NCBI GenBank assembly: GCA_013288815.1 | Contig: JABDBD010000016.1 | Location: forward strand, 1 to 56,854 | Direction: 5' to 3' | Length of the DNA: 56,854 bases | DNA from: Gammaproteobacteria bacterium | Lineage (GTDB): Bacteria; Pseudomonadota; Gammaproteobacteria; DSM-16500 | Shown: one piece after another, positions 37,320 to 45,773 of the stretch | Layout: every line of letters starts with the position of its first letter | Numbering within the stretch: position 1 is the stretch's first letter | Program-made: the position numbers and the translations under genes | The notes under the pieces: generated by a model | What the model was told of the DNA's origin: nothing | The model's database searches: none | Seen by the model: only the letters and a program-made list of their open reading frames with translations

Positions 37320-37454
37320 CGCCTTCAGAAAAAATGTTAAAAATCTCGTTACCTTCTTTTTCATCAAAAAATCTTAACGTGTTTTTTCCTGGCTGACTAA
37401 GGTCGCGAGTAAGTTTCATTATGAGAGAATCAAGCTACATAGATTTCTCGTATC

Positions 37455-37555
37455 TAGATGGGCCACTTATAATTATTCTATAAGTGGCCCATCTATTTCA
37501 ATTGACCATTCCTAGATGGGCCACTTATAATGATCCTATAAGTGGCCCATCTAGG
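37455..37555 (+). promoter_or_regulatory. tandem palindromes upstream of DUF234-type ATPase gene 2
   Basis: Palindrome A: TAGATGGGCCACTTATA (37455-37471) and perfect complement (37479-37495). Palindrome B: CCTAGATGGGCCACTTATA (37511-37529) and perfect complement (37537-37555). Both have 7-base loops. The 21-bp cores (37465-37485, 37523-37543) are 58 bp apart and follow the same ACTTAT-N9-ATAAGT plan as the pair at 28442-28531. The last bases of palindrome B include part of the ribosome site of the ATPase gene. Confidence 0.85.
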
Positions 37556-37562
37556 AAAACAT

Positions 37563-39008
37563 ATGATTATTGGTAGAAAAAAAGAACTGAAGCTTCTTAA
37601 TAAAGTATATAGTTCGCATGAAGCCGAATTCTTGGTGGTTTATGGGCGTAGACGCGTAGGAAAGACATATTTAATACGTGAGTTTTTTATTAGTAAAAAA
37701 TGTAAATTATTACATGCGACAGGATTGCAACATGGTAGTCAAAAGAAGCAGCTGAAAAAATTCGTAGAAGCAATCTCAGAAACATTCTTAGATGGCGTAT
37801 CACTAGAGGCCCCAAAAAACTGGGATGATGCGTTTGGTATTCTTCATAAACAACTTTCAAAATGCCAAGAAAAAGTCGTGGTGTTCCTTGATGAGCTACC
37901 ATGGATGGCGACAAGAAGGTCTGGGTTACTTGAAGAAATCGATTATTATTGGAATCGTAATTGGTCAAAAATGCCGAATGTTATATTAGTTGCATGCGGA
38001 TCATCGGCTTCATGGTTAATCAAAAAGATCATTAATAGCAAAGGCGGGTTGCATAACAGGGTAACACACGCAATTAAATTGTTGCCGTTTAGTCTCGCCG
38101 AGACTGATGAGTTTTTAAAAAGTAGGAACATTAATTTAAATCAAAAACATGTATTGTCTTTATATATGTCATTAGGCGGTGTTCCTTATTATCTGAAATA
38201 CATAGAGAGAGGTCTCACTGCACAGCAAAATATTCAAAATATTTTTTTTGCAAAAGAAGCCCCGCTACAAGAAGAATTTAGTAAATTATTTGAGTCTCTA
38301 TTTGACAATGCAGATGCTTATATCGAGCTTGTTAAGTTAATTGCAAAAAGAAAAGAAGGTGCTAGGCGGGCCGAGTTGAAGGTCGACGCGCAGCTATCAT
38401 CAGGAGGAGGGCGTTTATCTAAGAGATTACAAGACTTAAAAGAAGCTGGCTTTATCGAAGAGAACATTCCTTGGGGGCGGTCTAAAGGAGAGTATTACAA
38501 ATTAATTGATGAGTTCTGCTTGTTCTATTTGCAATGGGTTAATTCACAAAGGCAGAAGCAATTCACTCAAGATTACTGGCTTAATCAGAGCCAAAGGCCG
38601 TCTTACTATGCTTGGTCTGGATATGCGTTTGAGGCGGTGTGTATGAAGCATATAGATCATATTGTTCGCGCGCTAAATATTAAAGCTAGTGGTCAAGTTA
38701 GTGCGTGGCGCTTCATTCCACGCACAAAGTTAACAGAGGGAGCCCAAATTGATCTGGTAATTGATAGAAATGACAATGCTATTACATTATGCGAAATTAA
38801 ATATACAGATCAAGAATATTTTATTGAGAAGCAATATGCAAAAAATCTCAAGAAAAAAGTAGAAATATTCAAAGAAAAAACAGCAACAAAGAAACAGATA
38901 TTTTTAGCAATGATATGCGCAAATGGCCTTAAAAGAACAGCATATTCTGAAGAATATATTGATGGGGGTGTGGTTACATTGGATGATCTATTTTGTAGGA
39001 TAGATTAA
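37563..39008 (+). CDS. AAA ATPase with C-terminal DUF234/PD-(D/E)XK domain (copy 2)
   Basis: Paralogue of 28536-30020, of similar length and similar from end to end, roughly half identical by eye. I chose the ATG at 37563 (AGGA six bases upstream; product begins MIIGRKKELKLL); an earlier ATG at 37542 lies inside palindrome B. It has P-loop YGRRRVGKTYLI, Walker B VVVFLDELPWM, ACGSSASW, a winged-helix-like GGGRLSKRLQDLKEAGFI, and the nuclease-like core QIDLVID...CEIKY. The cellular role is unknown for the family. The immediate neighbours are an IS and gene remnants, so it looks like accessory cargo. Confidence 0.87.
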   Translation: MIIGRKKELKLLNKVYSSHEAEFLVVYGRRRVGKTYLIREFFISKKCKLLHATGLQHGSQKKQLKKFVEAISETFLDGVSLEAPKNWDDAFGILHKQLSKCQEKVVVFLDELPWMATRRSGLLEEIDYYWNRNWSKMPNVILVACGSSASWLIKKIINSKGGLHNRVTHAIKLLPFSLAETDEFLKSRNINLNQKHVLSLYMSLGGVPYYLKYIERGLTAQQNIQNIFFAKEAPLQEEFSKLFESLFDNADAYIELVKLIAKRKEGARRAELKVDAQLSSGGGRLSKRLQDLKEAGFIEENIPWGRSKGEYYKLIDEFCLFYLQWVNSQRQKQFTQDYWLNQSQRPSYYAWSGYAFEAVCMKHIDHIVRALNIKASGQVSAWRFIPRTKLTEGAQIDLVIDRNDNAITLCEIKYTDQEYFIEKQYAKNLKKKVEIFKEKTATKKQIFLAMICANGLKRTAYSEEYIDGGVVTLDDLFCRID

Positions 39009-39117
39009 TTATCATTCTCCAGAAGTATGCATGATATGAAACAGGAAGGATTGGTGAGCCAGGCTTACCAATTGACATTGTTGATTGTCATTACACAAAA
39101 TTCAGATGGTTCGGTAA

Positions 39118-39309
39118 TCCGAAAAACCTTACGAGTTCAGTGATGTTGCTCCTGGCCGAAGATTATTTACTCGGCTAGATGAAGTGATTAATGCGCTGAA
39201 AAAAATCGTGAGGAAAGGCAAGGTTACAGTCAAGCTCCCTAGAGCTGTGCTTTTAAATAGGGTCGATACTAAAAAAATAACATATGAAACAAATCATGTA
39301 GTTAACTAG
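39118..39309 (+). pseudogene. probable 3' remnant of an unidentified gene
   Basis: An uninterrupted frame of 63 codons with coding-like composition (RLFTRLDEVINALKKIV, KGKVTVKLPRAV) ends in TAG but has no start codon or ribosome site; a TAA lies immediately upstream, and neighbouring coding-like codons (GEPGLPIDIV, FRWFGNPKN) continue in another frame. It looks like the frameshifted end of a decayed gene. No family recognised. Nothing else is seen in the 39009-39387 gap. Confidence 0.35.
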
Positions 39310-39387
39310 TTTTTACTTGAAGGAATGTCGAAAGTCAGAATTCTTGTGCTATATATTATCTTATTACATTAAATGATGAGGTGAGGT

Positions 39388-39675
39388 ATGTCAGATGCAA
39401 AACCAGGAGTTTTTAATCGAGGGCAAATGCCGTCAGCAGTTCCTGAGTCTTTTGACGTATTGCGTGCGCGTCATGCGGAAGCTGACAGAGGTGTGGCCGA
39501 TCTTCAAAACCGTATTGCTGAGGCGCGAACACAACGGCAACCAACAGATGCTCTTGAAAGACAGTTGGCCGATGCTAGGACTGCATTTTATGCCCTGGTG
39601 AGAGAGTTGGAACAAAGATATCCTAGAGAGTATCAAGAACAAATAGCGCATCAACCACGCGGGGGTGGTCCATAG
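39388..39675 (+). CDS. small hydrophilic coiled-coil protein of unknown function
   Basis: A 95-residue protein preceded by GAGGTGAG. The middle (residues ~25-80) is a heptad-like, charged helix pair (RARHAEADRGVADLQ, LERQLADARTAFYALVRELEQ), the ends are Pro/Gly-rich, and it finishes PRGGGP. No signal, membrane segment or recognised domain. Its codon use is more GC-rich than its surroundings, which may indicate transfer. Two hairpins follow it. Confidence 0.6.
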   Translation: MSDAKPGVFNRGQMPSAVPESFDVLRARHAEADRGVADLQNRIAEARTQRQPTDALERQLADARTAFYALVRELEQRYPREYQEQIAHQPRGGGP

Positions 39676-39690
39676 AGCGCAGCTAATTAT

Positions 39691-39717
39691 CCTAGATTCT
39701 AACCTGCCGAATCTAGG
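39691..39717 (+). terminator. hairpin after the small coiled-coil gene
   Basis: A perfect 9-bp stem CCTAGATTC/GAATCTAGG with a 9-base loop, 15 bases past the stop codon. It is followed by ATTATATG, not a T run, so termination may be partial. Confidence 0.55.
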
Positions 39718-39730
39718 ATTATATGTAACT

Positions 39731-39752
39731 GATCTCCTCATACGAGGAGATC
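39731..39752. terminator. second hairpin terminator
   Basis: A perfect 9-bp stem GATCTCCTC/GAGGAGATC with a 4-base loop and TTTGT after it. Outer bases AACTGA...TCAGTT could extend the stem. It lies next to the stop of the minus-strand nucleotidyltransferase remnant and could act on both strands. Confidence 0.6.
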
Positions 39753-39756
39753 TTTG

Positions 39757-39942
39757 TCAGTTAAGTGGTATTAAATCGTTTGCAATTAACTGTTGAAAGT
39801 CAGTTGTGCATTGATTCCAGTTCAGCAGTTCTACTTTAAAAGGTAAATCAGATTCTTCGAGCTCACTTTCGATTTCAGCAACAATCTGATCTGGAATATT
39901 TTCTTTAAAACAAATATCAAGATCTGAAAACTCTCGAGATTT
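39757..39942 (-). pseudogene. remnant of an MNT-type nucleotidyltransferase
   Basis: Directly behind the stop of the L,D-transpeptidase gene, the same minus-strand frame reads KSREFSDLDICF, the second half of the polymerase-beta-like active site (normally GSRARGE-SDLDLA), then a helix and ESDLPFKVELLNWNQC, the conserved following strand of small MNT/KNTase proteins, ending normally at 39757. The N-terminal ~30 residues with the GS motif and any start codon are missing. Such proteins are antitoxin partners in HEPN/MNT modules; no HEPN partner is seen. Confidence 0.7.
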
Positions 39943-40881
39943 TTAATGAATTCTAAATCCTACTTCATGCGGCAGCCCATCTGGCGCTTCTGTCATATAC
40001 GCAACAAGTTGCCAGTCGACAAACACAGGATGATTTTGTGCTGTGGCATCGATCGTTTTTACGACACCAGAATATCCTGCATAAGGAGCATCTTTATGTT
40101 CGTCTAATGCATCGTGAGTTTCTAAGTAGAGACGGCTGCCTTGCCAACCTATTTTGTTTGGCATGTCAACAATTGTCACCGGTGTGCCCGCTGTCACTAA
40201 AGGATAAAAATCCTTAATGTCACTTTCATGCATACGTATACAGCCAAAGCTTGCACGTCTGCCAACGCTGTCAGGGAAAATGGTGCTATGAATTAAGAAC
40301 GTTGGAATTTTTAAATAAATCGCATAAGGACCTAATGGATTATCTGGGCCTGCAGGCATAGTGTGAGGCAGAATAATTCCTTGTTGTTCGTTGAATTCAC
40401 GAATATCGGCCGGTGGTGTCCACGTTGGATTTAATGTTTTTCTGGCAATCGCTGTATTTTTAATCGGAATAGTTTTGCCTATTTTGCCTATCCCAATGGG
40501 GTAAGTCATTACGATGCCATTACTATTCGAAGGGTAATAATACATTCGCATTTCTGGCAAATTAATCACGATGCCTCTTTGACCTGAGGGTGGTAGCAGG
40601 AAAGCTGTTGGAATATGAACGGTTGTTCCATCTAACAATGGTTGCATGGGATTGATGCCATCATTAGCGTCTACAATTTCATTTAACCCAACATCAAATC
40701 GTTTAGCAATGCTGCTGAGCGTTTCACCGGATGATGCAGTGACATACTGAGTTTTGCCAATGATAGAGTTGCTGCCACTAGGAAGTGGATAAGTAGCAGC
40801 ATGAGCCGTGTTAAAAAGAGAAAAGCTAATCATTCCAAGTACGCTCAATGTGCGAGCCATGTACTGAGAAAACGTTGTCAT
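39943..40881 (-). CDS. L,D-transpeptidase with LysM-like domain (ErfK/YbiS type)
   Basis: Periplasmic enzyme forming 3-3 cross-links in peptidoglycan or anchoring proteins to it. The 312 residues comprise a signal peptide (to AHA near residue 28), a LysM-like segment (YVTASSGETLSSIAKRFDV, then a VHIP-like end), and a YkuD domain with HSTIF and the catalytic SFGCIRMHESDI near residue 215. Length matches the ErfK/YcfS/YbiS group. It lies 12 bases after another transpeptidase gene in the same operon. AGGA precedes the ATG. Confidence 0.93.
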   Translation of the reverse strand: MTTFSQYMARTLSVLGMISFSLFNTAHAATYPLPSGSNSIIGKTQYVTASSGETLSSIAKRFDVGLNEIVDANDGINPMQPLLDGTTVHIPTAFLLPPSGQRGIVINLPEMRMYYYPSNSNGIVMTYPIGIGKIGKTIPIKNTAIARKTLNPTWTPPADIREFNEQQGIILPHTMPAGPDNPLGPYAIYLKIPTFLIHSTIFPDSVGRRASFGCIRMHESDIKDFYPLVTAGTPVTIVDMPNKIGWQGSRLYLETHDALDEHKDAPYAGYSGVVKTIDATAQNHPVFVDWQLVAYMTEAPDGLPHEVGFRIH

Positions 40882-40893
40882 AATATAGCGTCC

Positions 40894-41604
40894 TTAGCCA
40901 GTAGCTAAAAAGGGTGATGTTCTTAGCCATTTTCGATCGGGGTAGTATACCACGACCAATGTATTATTTTTAATGGTGTTAATCAGTGGTTCTGCGGTAT
41001 CTGGGCTAACGGCAGGACATCCCCAGCTGCGTCCAATTTGCCCGTATTTTTGGATCACATCAGGACGTACATACCAAGCACCGTGCACGACGATGCTGCG
41101 TCGATAAGCATTATCATTGATTCCCCGTTCTAATCCGTTTAAGCGCAATGAATAACCTTTGCCGCCCATATAAGGCTGGTCGGTTAAAAATACGCCTATG
41201 CTGGATTTTAAACTGCCTGGTTCATTTGAAAAAGAGGTAGCCAGTAGATTACCACTATTTTTACCATGAGAAACCCAAGTATTAAATAAAACTTTACTGC
41301 TTTTTAAGTCGACTACCCATAAACGTCGTTCGGTGGAGGGTTTTGAGTAGTCAATAATCGTTAAAAGCTGTTTGTTGTCTAGTCCTCTGTGACGAGCATT
41401 CAGGTAGGCATTGAGGCTAAGTTTCAGAACGCTTTGATCAATATTACCAGCTTGTGAGTTGATGGATCTTGCTTCTTGGCCTACCCAGTCGGTAGTTGTG
41501 CCAGGTTGTAGATTGTTGCTGTCTGATCCGAAAAAAGTAAAAGGCCCCCAGCCAGCGGCTCCTAGTAACACAATAATTAATAACAATAAATATCTTCTTT
41601 TCAT
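40894..41604 (-). CDS. YkuD_2-type L,D-transpeptidase-like protein
   Basis: A 236-residue envelope protein with an N-terminal signal anchor (residues 5-25, MKRRYLLLLIIVLLGAAGW) and a catalytic domain of the YkuD_2 family: WVVDLKSSKVLFNTWVSHG, SSIGVFLTD, the histidine in SIVVHGAWYV and the nucleophile in GRSWGCPAVSP near residue 198. First gene of a two-gene operon with the LysM-type enzyme downstream. Two L,D-transpeptidases next to ddl suggest a local peptidoglycan cluster. Confidence 0.88.
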   Translation of the reverse strand: MKRRYLLLLIIVLLGAAGWGPFTFFGSDSNNLQPGTTTDWVGQEARSINSQAGNIDQSVLKLSLNAYLNARHRGLDNKQLLTIIDYSKPSTERRLWVVDLKSSKVLFNTWVSHGKNSGNLLATSFSNEPGSLKSSIGVFLTDQPYMGGKGYSLRLNGLERGINDNAYRRSIVVHGAWYVRPDVIQKYGQIGRSWGCPAVSPDTAEPLINTIKNNTLVVVYYPDRKWLRTSPFLATG

Positions 41605-41669
41605 GTTTGATTCTTCATTTTAAGGTTAGTAAAAGTGTTAAGTAACGTGATAGCCATTGCGGCAAAAGT

Positions 41670-41840
41670 ATGATCAAAGAGAAGATCCAAGCTTGTGATA
41701 ATGTTAGTCACTTGAGGCTGGTTTGTCAAATTTATGGGAAGAATAAAAAAACTTTAGTTAAAATACAGGAAGTTACTGAAGGCCGTTTATTCAGCGTAAT
41801 CACAGGTTTCAGCAGTTTTGTCATTCCCGCGCGGGAATGA
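41670..41840 (+). other. short unsupported frame plus 22-bp palindrome in a 332-base gap
   Basis: The 41605-41936 gap holds a 56-codon open frame (41670-41840; starts MIKEKIQACDN, contains KNKKTLVKIQEVTEG) with no good ribosome site and no recognisable family; it may be a decayed fragment. Its end overlaps a perfect palindrome at 41820-41841 with half-site GTCATTCCCGC, a word common in dispersed repeats. A TATAAT at 41904-41909 may be the -10 of the ddl promoter. Confidence 0.35.
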
Positions 41841-41936
41841 CAGATACCCTACAATTTTTTGTCGTGTACAGAGAAAAAACTATAACACTCAGCTTGCCTC
41901 ATCTATAATACTCAAAAGTTTTCAGAGGCTATTTGG

Positions 41937-43097
41937 ATGATTAAATCAAATAAAATTCGCGTAGCAGTATTATACGGTGGCCGTTCTAGTGAGCATGAGG
42001 TCTCGTTACTATCTGCAACTAATGTCATCCAAAATTTAGATCGCTCACGTTTTGAAGTGGTTCCGATTGGAATTGATAAACAGGGTGCATGGTTTTTAGG
42101 TGAGGATATTTCTAAGCTATCCAATGAGTCTGGAAAATTACAACTACAACAAGATTCTGAGCGTATGCTATTTACGCCTGACCTGATTGGCAAACAGCCT
42201 GCATTACGCCATCCTTCGCAATTTATTTCTCATCTAAAAAATTCAGAGCGCCTGTTCGATGTTGTTTTCCCCGCTATACATGGGCCACTCTGTGAAGATG
42301 GAACCGTGCAAGGATTGTTGGAGTTGGCGGATGTGCCATATGTTGGTTGCGGTGTATTGGCTTCGGCTGTTGGCATGGATAAAGACGTTGCTAAACGGTT
42401 GGTGAAAAATGCTGGAATAGCAGTCCCACCTTATCTGACTTATAAGCGAGGCGAGTGGGATAAGCATTCTCTGGAAATTTGCGCTGCGATTGACAAAGCA
42501 TTGACGTATCCACTATTCGTGAAGCCCGCGAACACGGGATCTAGCATTGGTGTGCACAAAGTTAAAAACACCAAGGAACTGAGACCTGCAGTGGAGAATG
42601 CTTTTCTTTACGATACTAAGGTATTGATCGAGCAAGGCATTGATGCCATTGAATTAGAAGTCTCTGTGCTCGAATCTTTGGATTATGGTTCCGCACCCAT
42701 AGTCAGTGTGGTTGGTGAAATCAGACCGCAAAACGAGCATGAATATTATTCTTATGCGGCTAAGTATTTAGATGATAATGGGGCTGCATTAATTATTCCG
42801 GCGCCTATTTCAAATGCGATAGAAGATAACATTCGAGCTATGGCCTCAACAGTATTTGCTGCGCTTGAGTGTGAGGGAATGGCACGAGTGGATCTTTTCT
42901 TAGAAAGAGATACTCACACTGTTTATTTCAACGAACTTAATACCATTCCAGGGTTCACTCAGATCAGTATGTATCCTAAGCTAATGAATGCTTCAGGTAT
43001 GAATTATGCTGATTTACTGACCCATCTTATTGAGTTGGCGATTGATAGACATTCAAGAAAAAGCAGGATTTATCGCGAATATGCGGCTGAAGCCTAA
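41937..43097 (+). CDS. ddl: D-alanine--D-alanine ligase
   Basis: ATP-grasp ligase that makes the D-Ala-D-Ala end of the peptidoglycan precursor. The 386 residues place it with the longer DdlA-type enzymes (about 365) rather than DdlB (about 306). It has VLYGGRSSEHEVSLLSA at the N terminus, PAIHGPLCEDGTVQGLLEL, the ATP-binding LFVKPANTGSSIGVHKV, and the C-terminal metal site FNELNTIPGFTQISMYPKL. AGAGG lies eight bases before the ATG. The adjacent L,D-transpeptidases work on the same polymer. Confidence 0.95.
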   Translation: MIKSNKIRVAVLYGGRSSEHEVSLLSATNVIQNLDRSRFEVVPIGIDKQGAWFLGEDISKLSNESGKLQLQQDSERMLFTPDLIGKQPALRHPSQFISHLKNSERLFDVVFPAIHGPLCEDGTVQGLLELADVPYVGCGVLASAVGMDKDVAKRLVKNAGIAVPPYLTYKRGEWDKHSLEICAAIDKALTYPLFVKPANTGSSIGVHKVKNTKELRPAVENAFLYDTKVLIEQGIDAIELEVSVLESLDYGSAPIVSVVGEIRPQNEHEYYSYAAKYLDDNGAALIIPAPISNAIEDNIRAMASTVFAALECEGMARVDLFLERDTHTVYFNELNTIPGFTQISMYPKLMNASGMNYADLLTHLIELAIDRHSRKSRIYREYAAEA

Positions 43098-43182
43098 AAA
43101 ATCCGATTTTTTTAATACTAAATCTTTACTTTTGAGCCAAATCTGAACATAATGTGGCTTCTCTTTTAGAGTAGAGTCGCGC

Positions 43183-44622
43183 ATGTTACGATTTATTTTA
43201 TTAAGCTTATTTGCACTGTGTGTCATGACAAACGCAGAGCTTGTGTATGCGTCTGTGCCGTTATCATTGCATGAAGCTATCATGTTAGCTATTCGAGAGA
43301 ATCCAAATGTAGAAGTCGCTCAACTGAATTTGACTCAACAAAAATTTGCATTGCATGTTCAGCAGTGGCAATTTTATCCGCATTATTCTTTTAATGTAAC
43401 ACGCACAGTGAGTCGAAGCGTTATTGGAGCTTATGCATTAACAAGCAAAAACACACAAGTTCAACCAGCCGTGTCTTGGCTTTCTCCAGTAGGCACACAA
43501 ACAATAGTGACTTCTGCCAATAGTTTTTCAAATCATTTTAATCCCGGGCTGTCATTACAAGTTATTCAGCCGTTAATGCGCGGATTTGGCAGGCCGATTG
43601 TTGAGGCTGCTTTGTATAATGCAATGGATAGCGAAAAAATTAGTAAATTAAATGTTGAAGGAACATTAAAAACAACGATAACCGCTGTGATTAACGCGTA
43701 TCTCAATGCTGTTTCTGCAGAACATACGGTAAGAATTGATGAGGAATCGTTGCAGCGTGCACAGCTTTCTGTTCAGCAAACAAAATTATTTATCAAAGCG
43801 GGTCATAAAGCCGGAAATGAATTAGTCACAGTGCAAGCAGATGTTGCAAATGCTCAGACGACTTTGGAAAATGATAAAAATAATTTAAAGCAAGCACGCT
43901 TTGCCTTGTTGAATGCAATAGGGCTGGATCCAGATACCGATGTGACGATAACGAATTTGGACGTGCCTGCTCTCATTAAAAAATATCAGCTACCGACGAT
44001 TATGCAAACAAAAGAAATGGCGCTTGCAAATGATGTTCAATATCAAACAGAAATTATTACGTTTGAGGGTGCAACAAAAAGGAATTTACAAATTGCTGAA
44101 GACAATACGCGCTGGCAATTAAATTTAACTGTGAATGCATCCACAGGACAAGGTCAAGGCGCGGGCCAGAATGCAGGGATAGGCAGTTTGTACAATGGGG
44201 CCAATACGTCTCAGAGTGCTGCGCTCAATTTACAAATACCGATAGACGATCAGATCGCTAAGCAAGGTGTGGTCAATGCGAAAATTGCCTTACGTGAAGC
44301 GAGTATCGCATTGAAACAAGAAAAATGGAGTAAAGAGACGAATGCGATCAATGGGTGGAATAGCGTAGGGAGTGCAGAGAGAGCGCTGGTATTCGCTGAA
44401 AGCGCTTCGCAACTACAGCAAAAAACATATCAATTAAGTTATAAAAAATACCTGTATGGGTTAATTGATAGCATAGAATTACAATCAGTGCGCGGACAGT
44501 TGATTGCTACCGAACAGAGTTTGGTTGCATCGCAATTAAATTATTTAACAGCGCTGGTCAATTTAGATTTATTGCAAGGCACCACCTTAAAAACGTGGGA
44601 TATTAAAGTGCGATACGATTAG
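43183..44622 (+). CDS. TolC-family outer-membrane efflux protein
   Basis: Outer-membrane channel of a tripartite exporter. The 479 residues start with a signal peptide (cleavage after VYA near residue 23) and contain two TolC repeats: LSLHEAIMLAIRENPNVEVAQ at the beginning and long helical pairs separated by short strands (e.g. RAQLSVQQTKLFIKAGHKAG and AQTTLENDKNNLKQARFALL). The next three genes, in the same direction with 8 bases or overlaps between them, encode the adaptor, ATPase and permease, so this is one operon of four. Confidence 0.9.
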   Translation: MLRFILLSLFALCVMTNAELVYASVPLSLHEAIMLAIRENPNVEVAQLNLTQQKFALHVQQWQFYPHYSFNVTRTVSRSVIGAYALTSKNTQVQPAVSWLSPVGTQTIVTSANSFSNHFNPGLSLQVIQPLMRGFGRPIVEAALYNAMDSEKISKLNVEGTLKTTITAVINAYLNAVSAEHTVRIDEESLQRAQLSVQQTKLFIKAGHKAGNELVTVQADVANAQTTLENDKNNLKQARFALLNAIGLDPDTDVTITNLDVPALIKKYQLPTIMQTKEMALANDVQYQTEIITFEGATKRNLQIAEDNTRWQLNLTVNASTGQGQGAGQNAGIGSLYNGANTSQSAALNLQIPIDDQIAKQGVVNAKIALREASIALKQEKWSKETNAINGWNSVGSAERALVFAESASQLQQKTYQLSYKKYLYGLIDSIELQSVRGQLIATEQSLVASQLNYLTALVNLDLLQGTTLKTWDIKVRYD

Positions 44623-44630
44623 GTACTCAT

Positions 44631-45773
44631 ATGCTTAAAAAATTATTAATAGTATTCTTTTTTATAGGTGTGTTGCTTGCATGCTCGCATCATGAAAAAA
44701 AATCTACGCAAATGAATATTGTCACTGTGACTTCTGATACGGTATCGACGCCTTTATATTATGCGGGAATTATTCAACCTTTAAAGTCTATGGTTATTAC
44801 ATCTCCTTCTGAGGGTGTAATTGAGGATACGTATTTTCACTATGGTGATTTTGTAAAGAAGGGACAATTACTTTTTTCAATTAATTCAGAAAAATTTCAG
44901 ACAGATTATAAAGCAGCGTTAATGCAATATATCAAATCAAAAAATGAATTTAATACGAATAAAAGTCAGCTGAGTGAGGGTGTGTTTTTACATAAAAATC
45001 AACTCATTTCAGATGATGATTTTAAAATGCGACAAACGAATTTTTATAATGCTCAGCTAAGTTTGTTGCAGGCAAAAGATGTGTTGTCACGGTTGTTAAA
45101 ACAGCTCAACATAAAAGAATATAATCTATATAGCTTAAAAATTTCCGATATCGACAAAATTACAAATGCTCTTCATATGCAATCTAATTCAGAAAAGCTT
45201 CAACTTTTTTCACCAGCAGATGGCGTGGCATTGCTTTCAGTAAAGTCGGATAATAGCAGCGATAAAAAATTCGAAAAGGGAGAAGCAGTAAAGCAGGGAG
45301 ATGTATTGGCTTTAATTGGTGATGCGCATGGATTTAGCGTTCGCATCAGCGTAAATGAATTTGATATCAATCAATTGAAAGTAGGTCAGGCTGTGAAAGT
45401 GACTGGTGCAGCTTTTCCAGATTTTACTTTGAAAGGTTTTGTTTCCAGTGTGGATCATCAAGCGCAGGTTAATCAAAATGGAATCCCAAATTTTTCAGCA
45501 GAAGTTCAGGTCTCCAATCTAACTTCGCAACAATTGGCTGTTATTCATATAGGTATGAGTGCAAAAGTTGAAATTAATATTCAGGAAGCATCGCAGATTA
45601 TGGTGCCGCTAGCAGGTGTGACCGAAAAAAATGGAATTGCTTATGTGCAATTACAAGACTCTCAAGGAAAAAAAGTTCGTGATATTGAAGTGAAAACAGG
45701 AAAAACGACAGCAGATTCTATAGTGATATTATCGAATCTAAAGGTGGGAGATAAAATTGTCGTCCCTAATTAG
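44631..45773 (+). CDS. MacA/HlyD-like periplasmic adaptor, probable lipoprotein
   Basis: A 380-residue membrane-fusion protein bridging the inner-membrane ABC permease and the TolC-like channel. The N terminus is a lipoprotein signal with lipobox LLAC (Cys near residue 18). Next come a barrel/lipoyl half (GVIEDTYFHYGDFVKKGQLLFSI), a coiled-coil hairpin (around residues 85-165), the second lipoyl half (LFSPADGVALLSV, VKQGDVLALIGD) and a membrane-proximal domain. The 3' end overlaps the ATPase gene by 17 bases. Confidence 0.9.
   Translation: MLKKLLIVFFFIGVLLACSHHEKKSTQMNIVTVTSDTVSTPLYYAGIIQPLKSMVITSPSEGVIEDTYFHYGDFVKKGQLLFSINSEKFQTDYKAALMQYIKSKNEFNTNKSQLSEGVFLHKNQLISDDDFKMRQTNFYNAQLSLLQAKDVLSRLLKQLNIKEYNLYSLKISDIDKITNALHMQSNSEKLQLFSPADGVALLSVKSDNSSDKKFEKGEAVKQGDVLALIGDAHGFSVRISVNEFDINQLKVGQAVKVTGAAFPDFTLKGFVSSVDHQAQVNQNGIPNFSAEVQVSNLTSQQLAVIHIGMSAKVEINIQEASQIMVPLAGVTEKNGIAYVQLQDSQGKKVRDIEVKTGKTTADSIVILSNLKVGDKIVVPN

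Larger units (their letters stand above)
36152..37432 (-). pseudogene. gene remnant split by the insertion sequence
   Basis: With the IS and one target copy removed, a minus-strand frame reads SLIMKLTRDLSQ, then RFFDEKEGNEIFNIFSEG across the junction, then VLTSKVVIFTVGYKLF and a stop at 36152. The first nine residues and 28 bases (37402-37429) match the 3' end of the nucleosidase-cupin gene (30363-30390) with one mismatch, so this is the tail of a second DUF985 cupin or a duplicated fragment followed by unrelated coding. A stop codon lies just upstream and no start signal is present. Confidence 0.55.

Noticed and set aside
39433-39741. 102-codon antisense frame over the small coiled-coil gene
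   Set aside because: The + strand gene has a good ribosome site and sensible helical composition; the antisense frame runs through both terminator hairpins.
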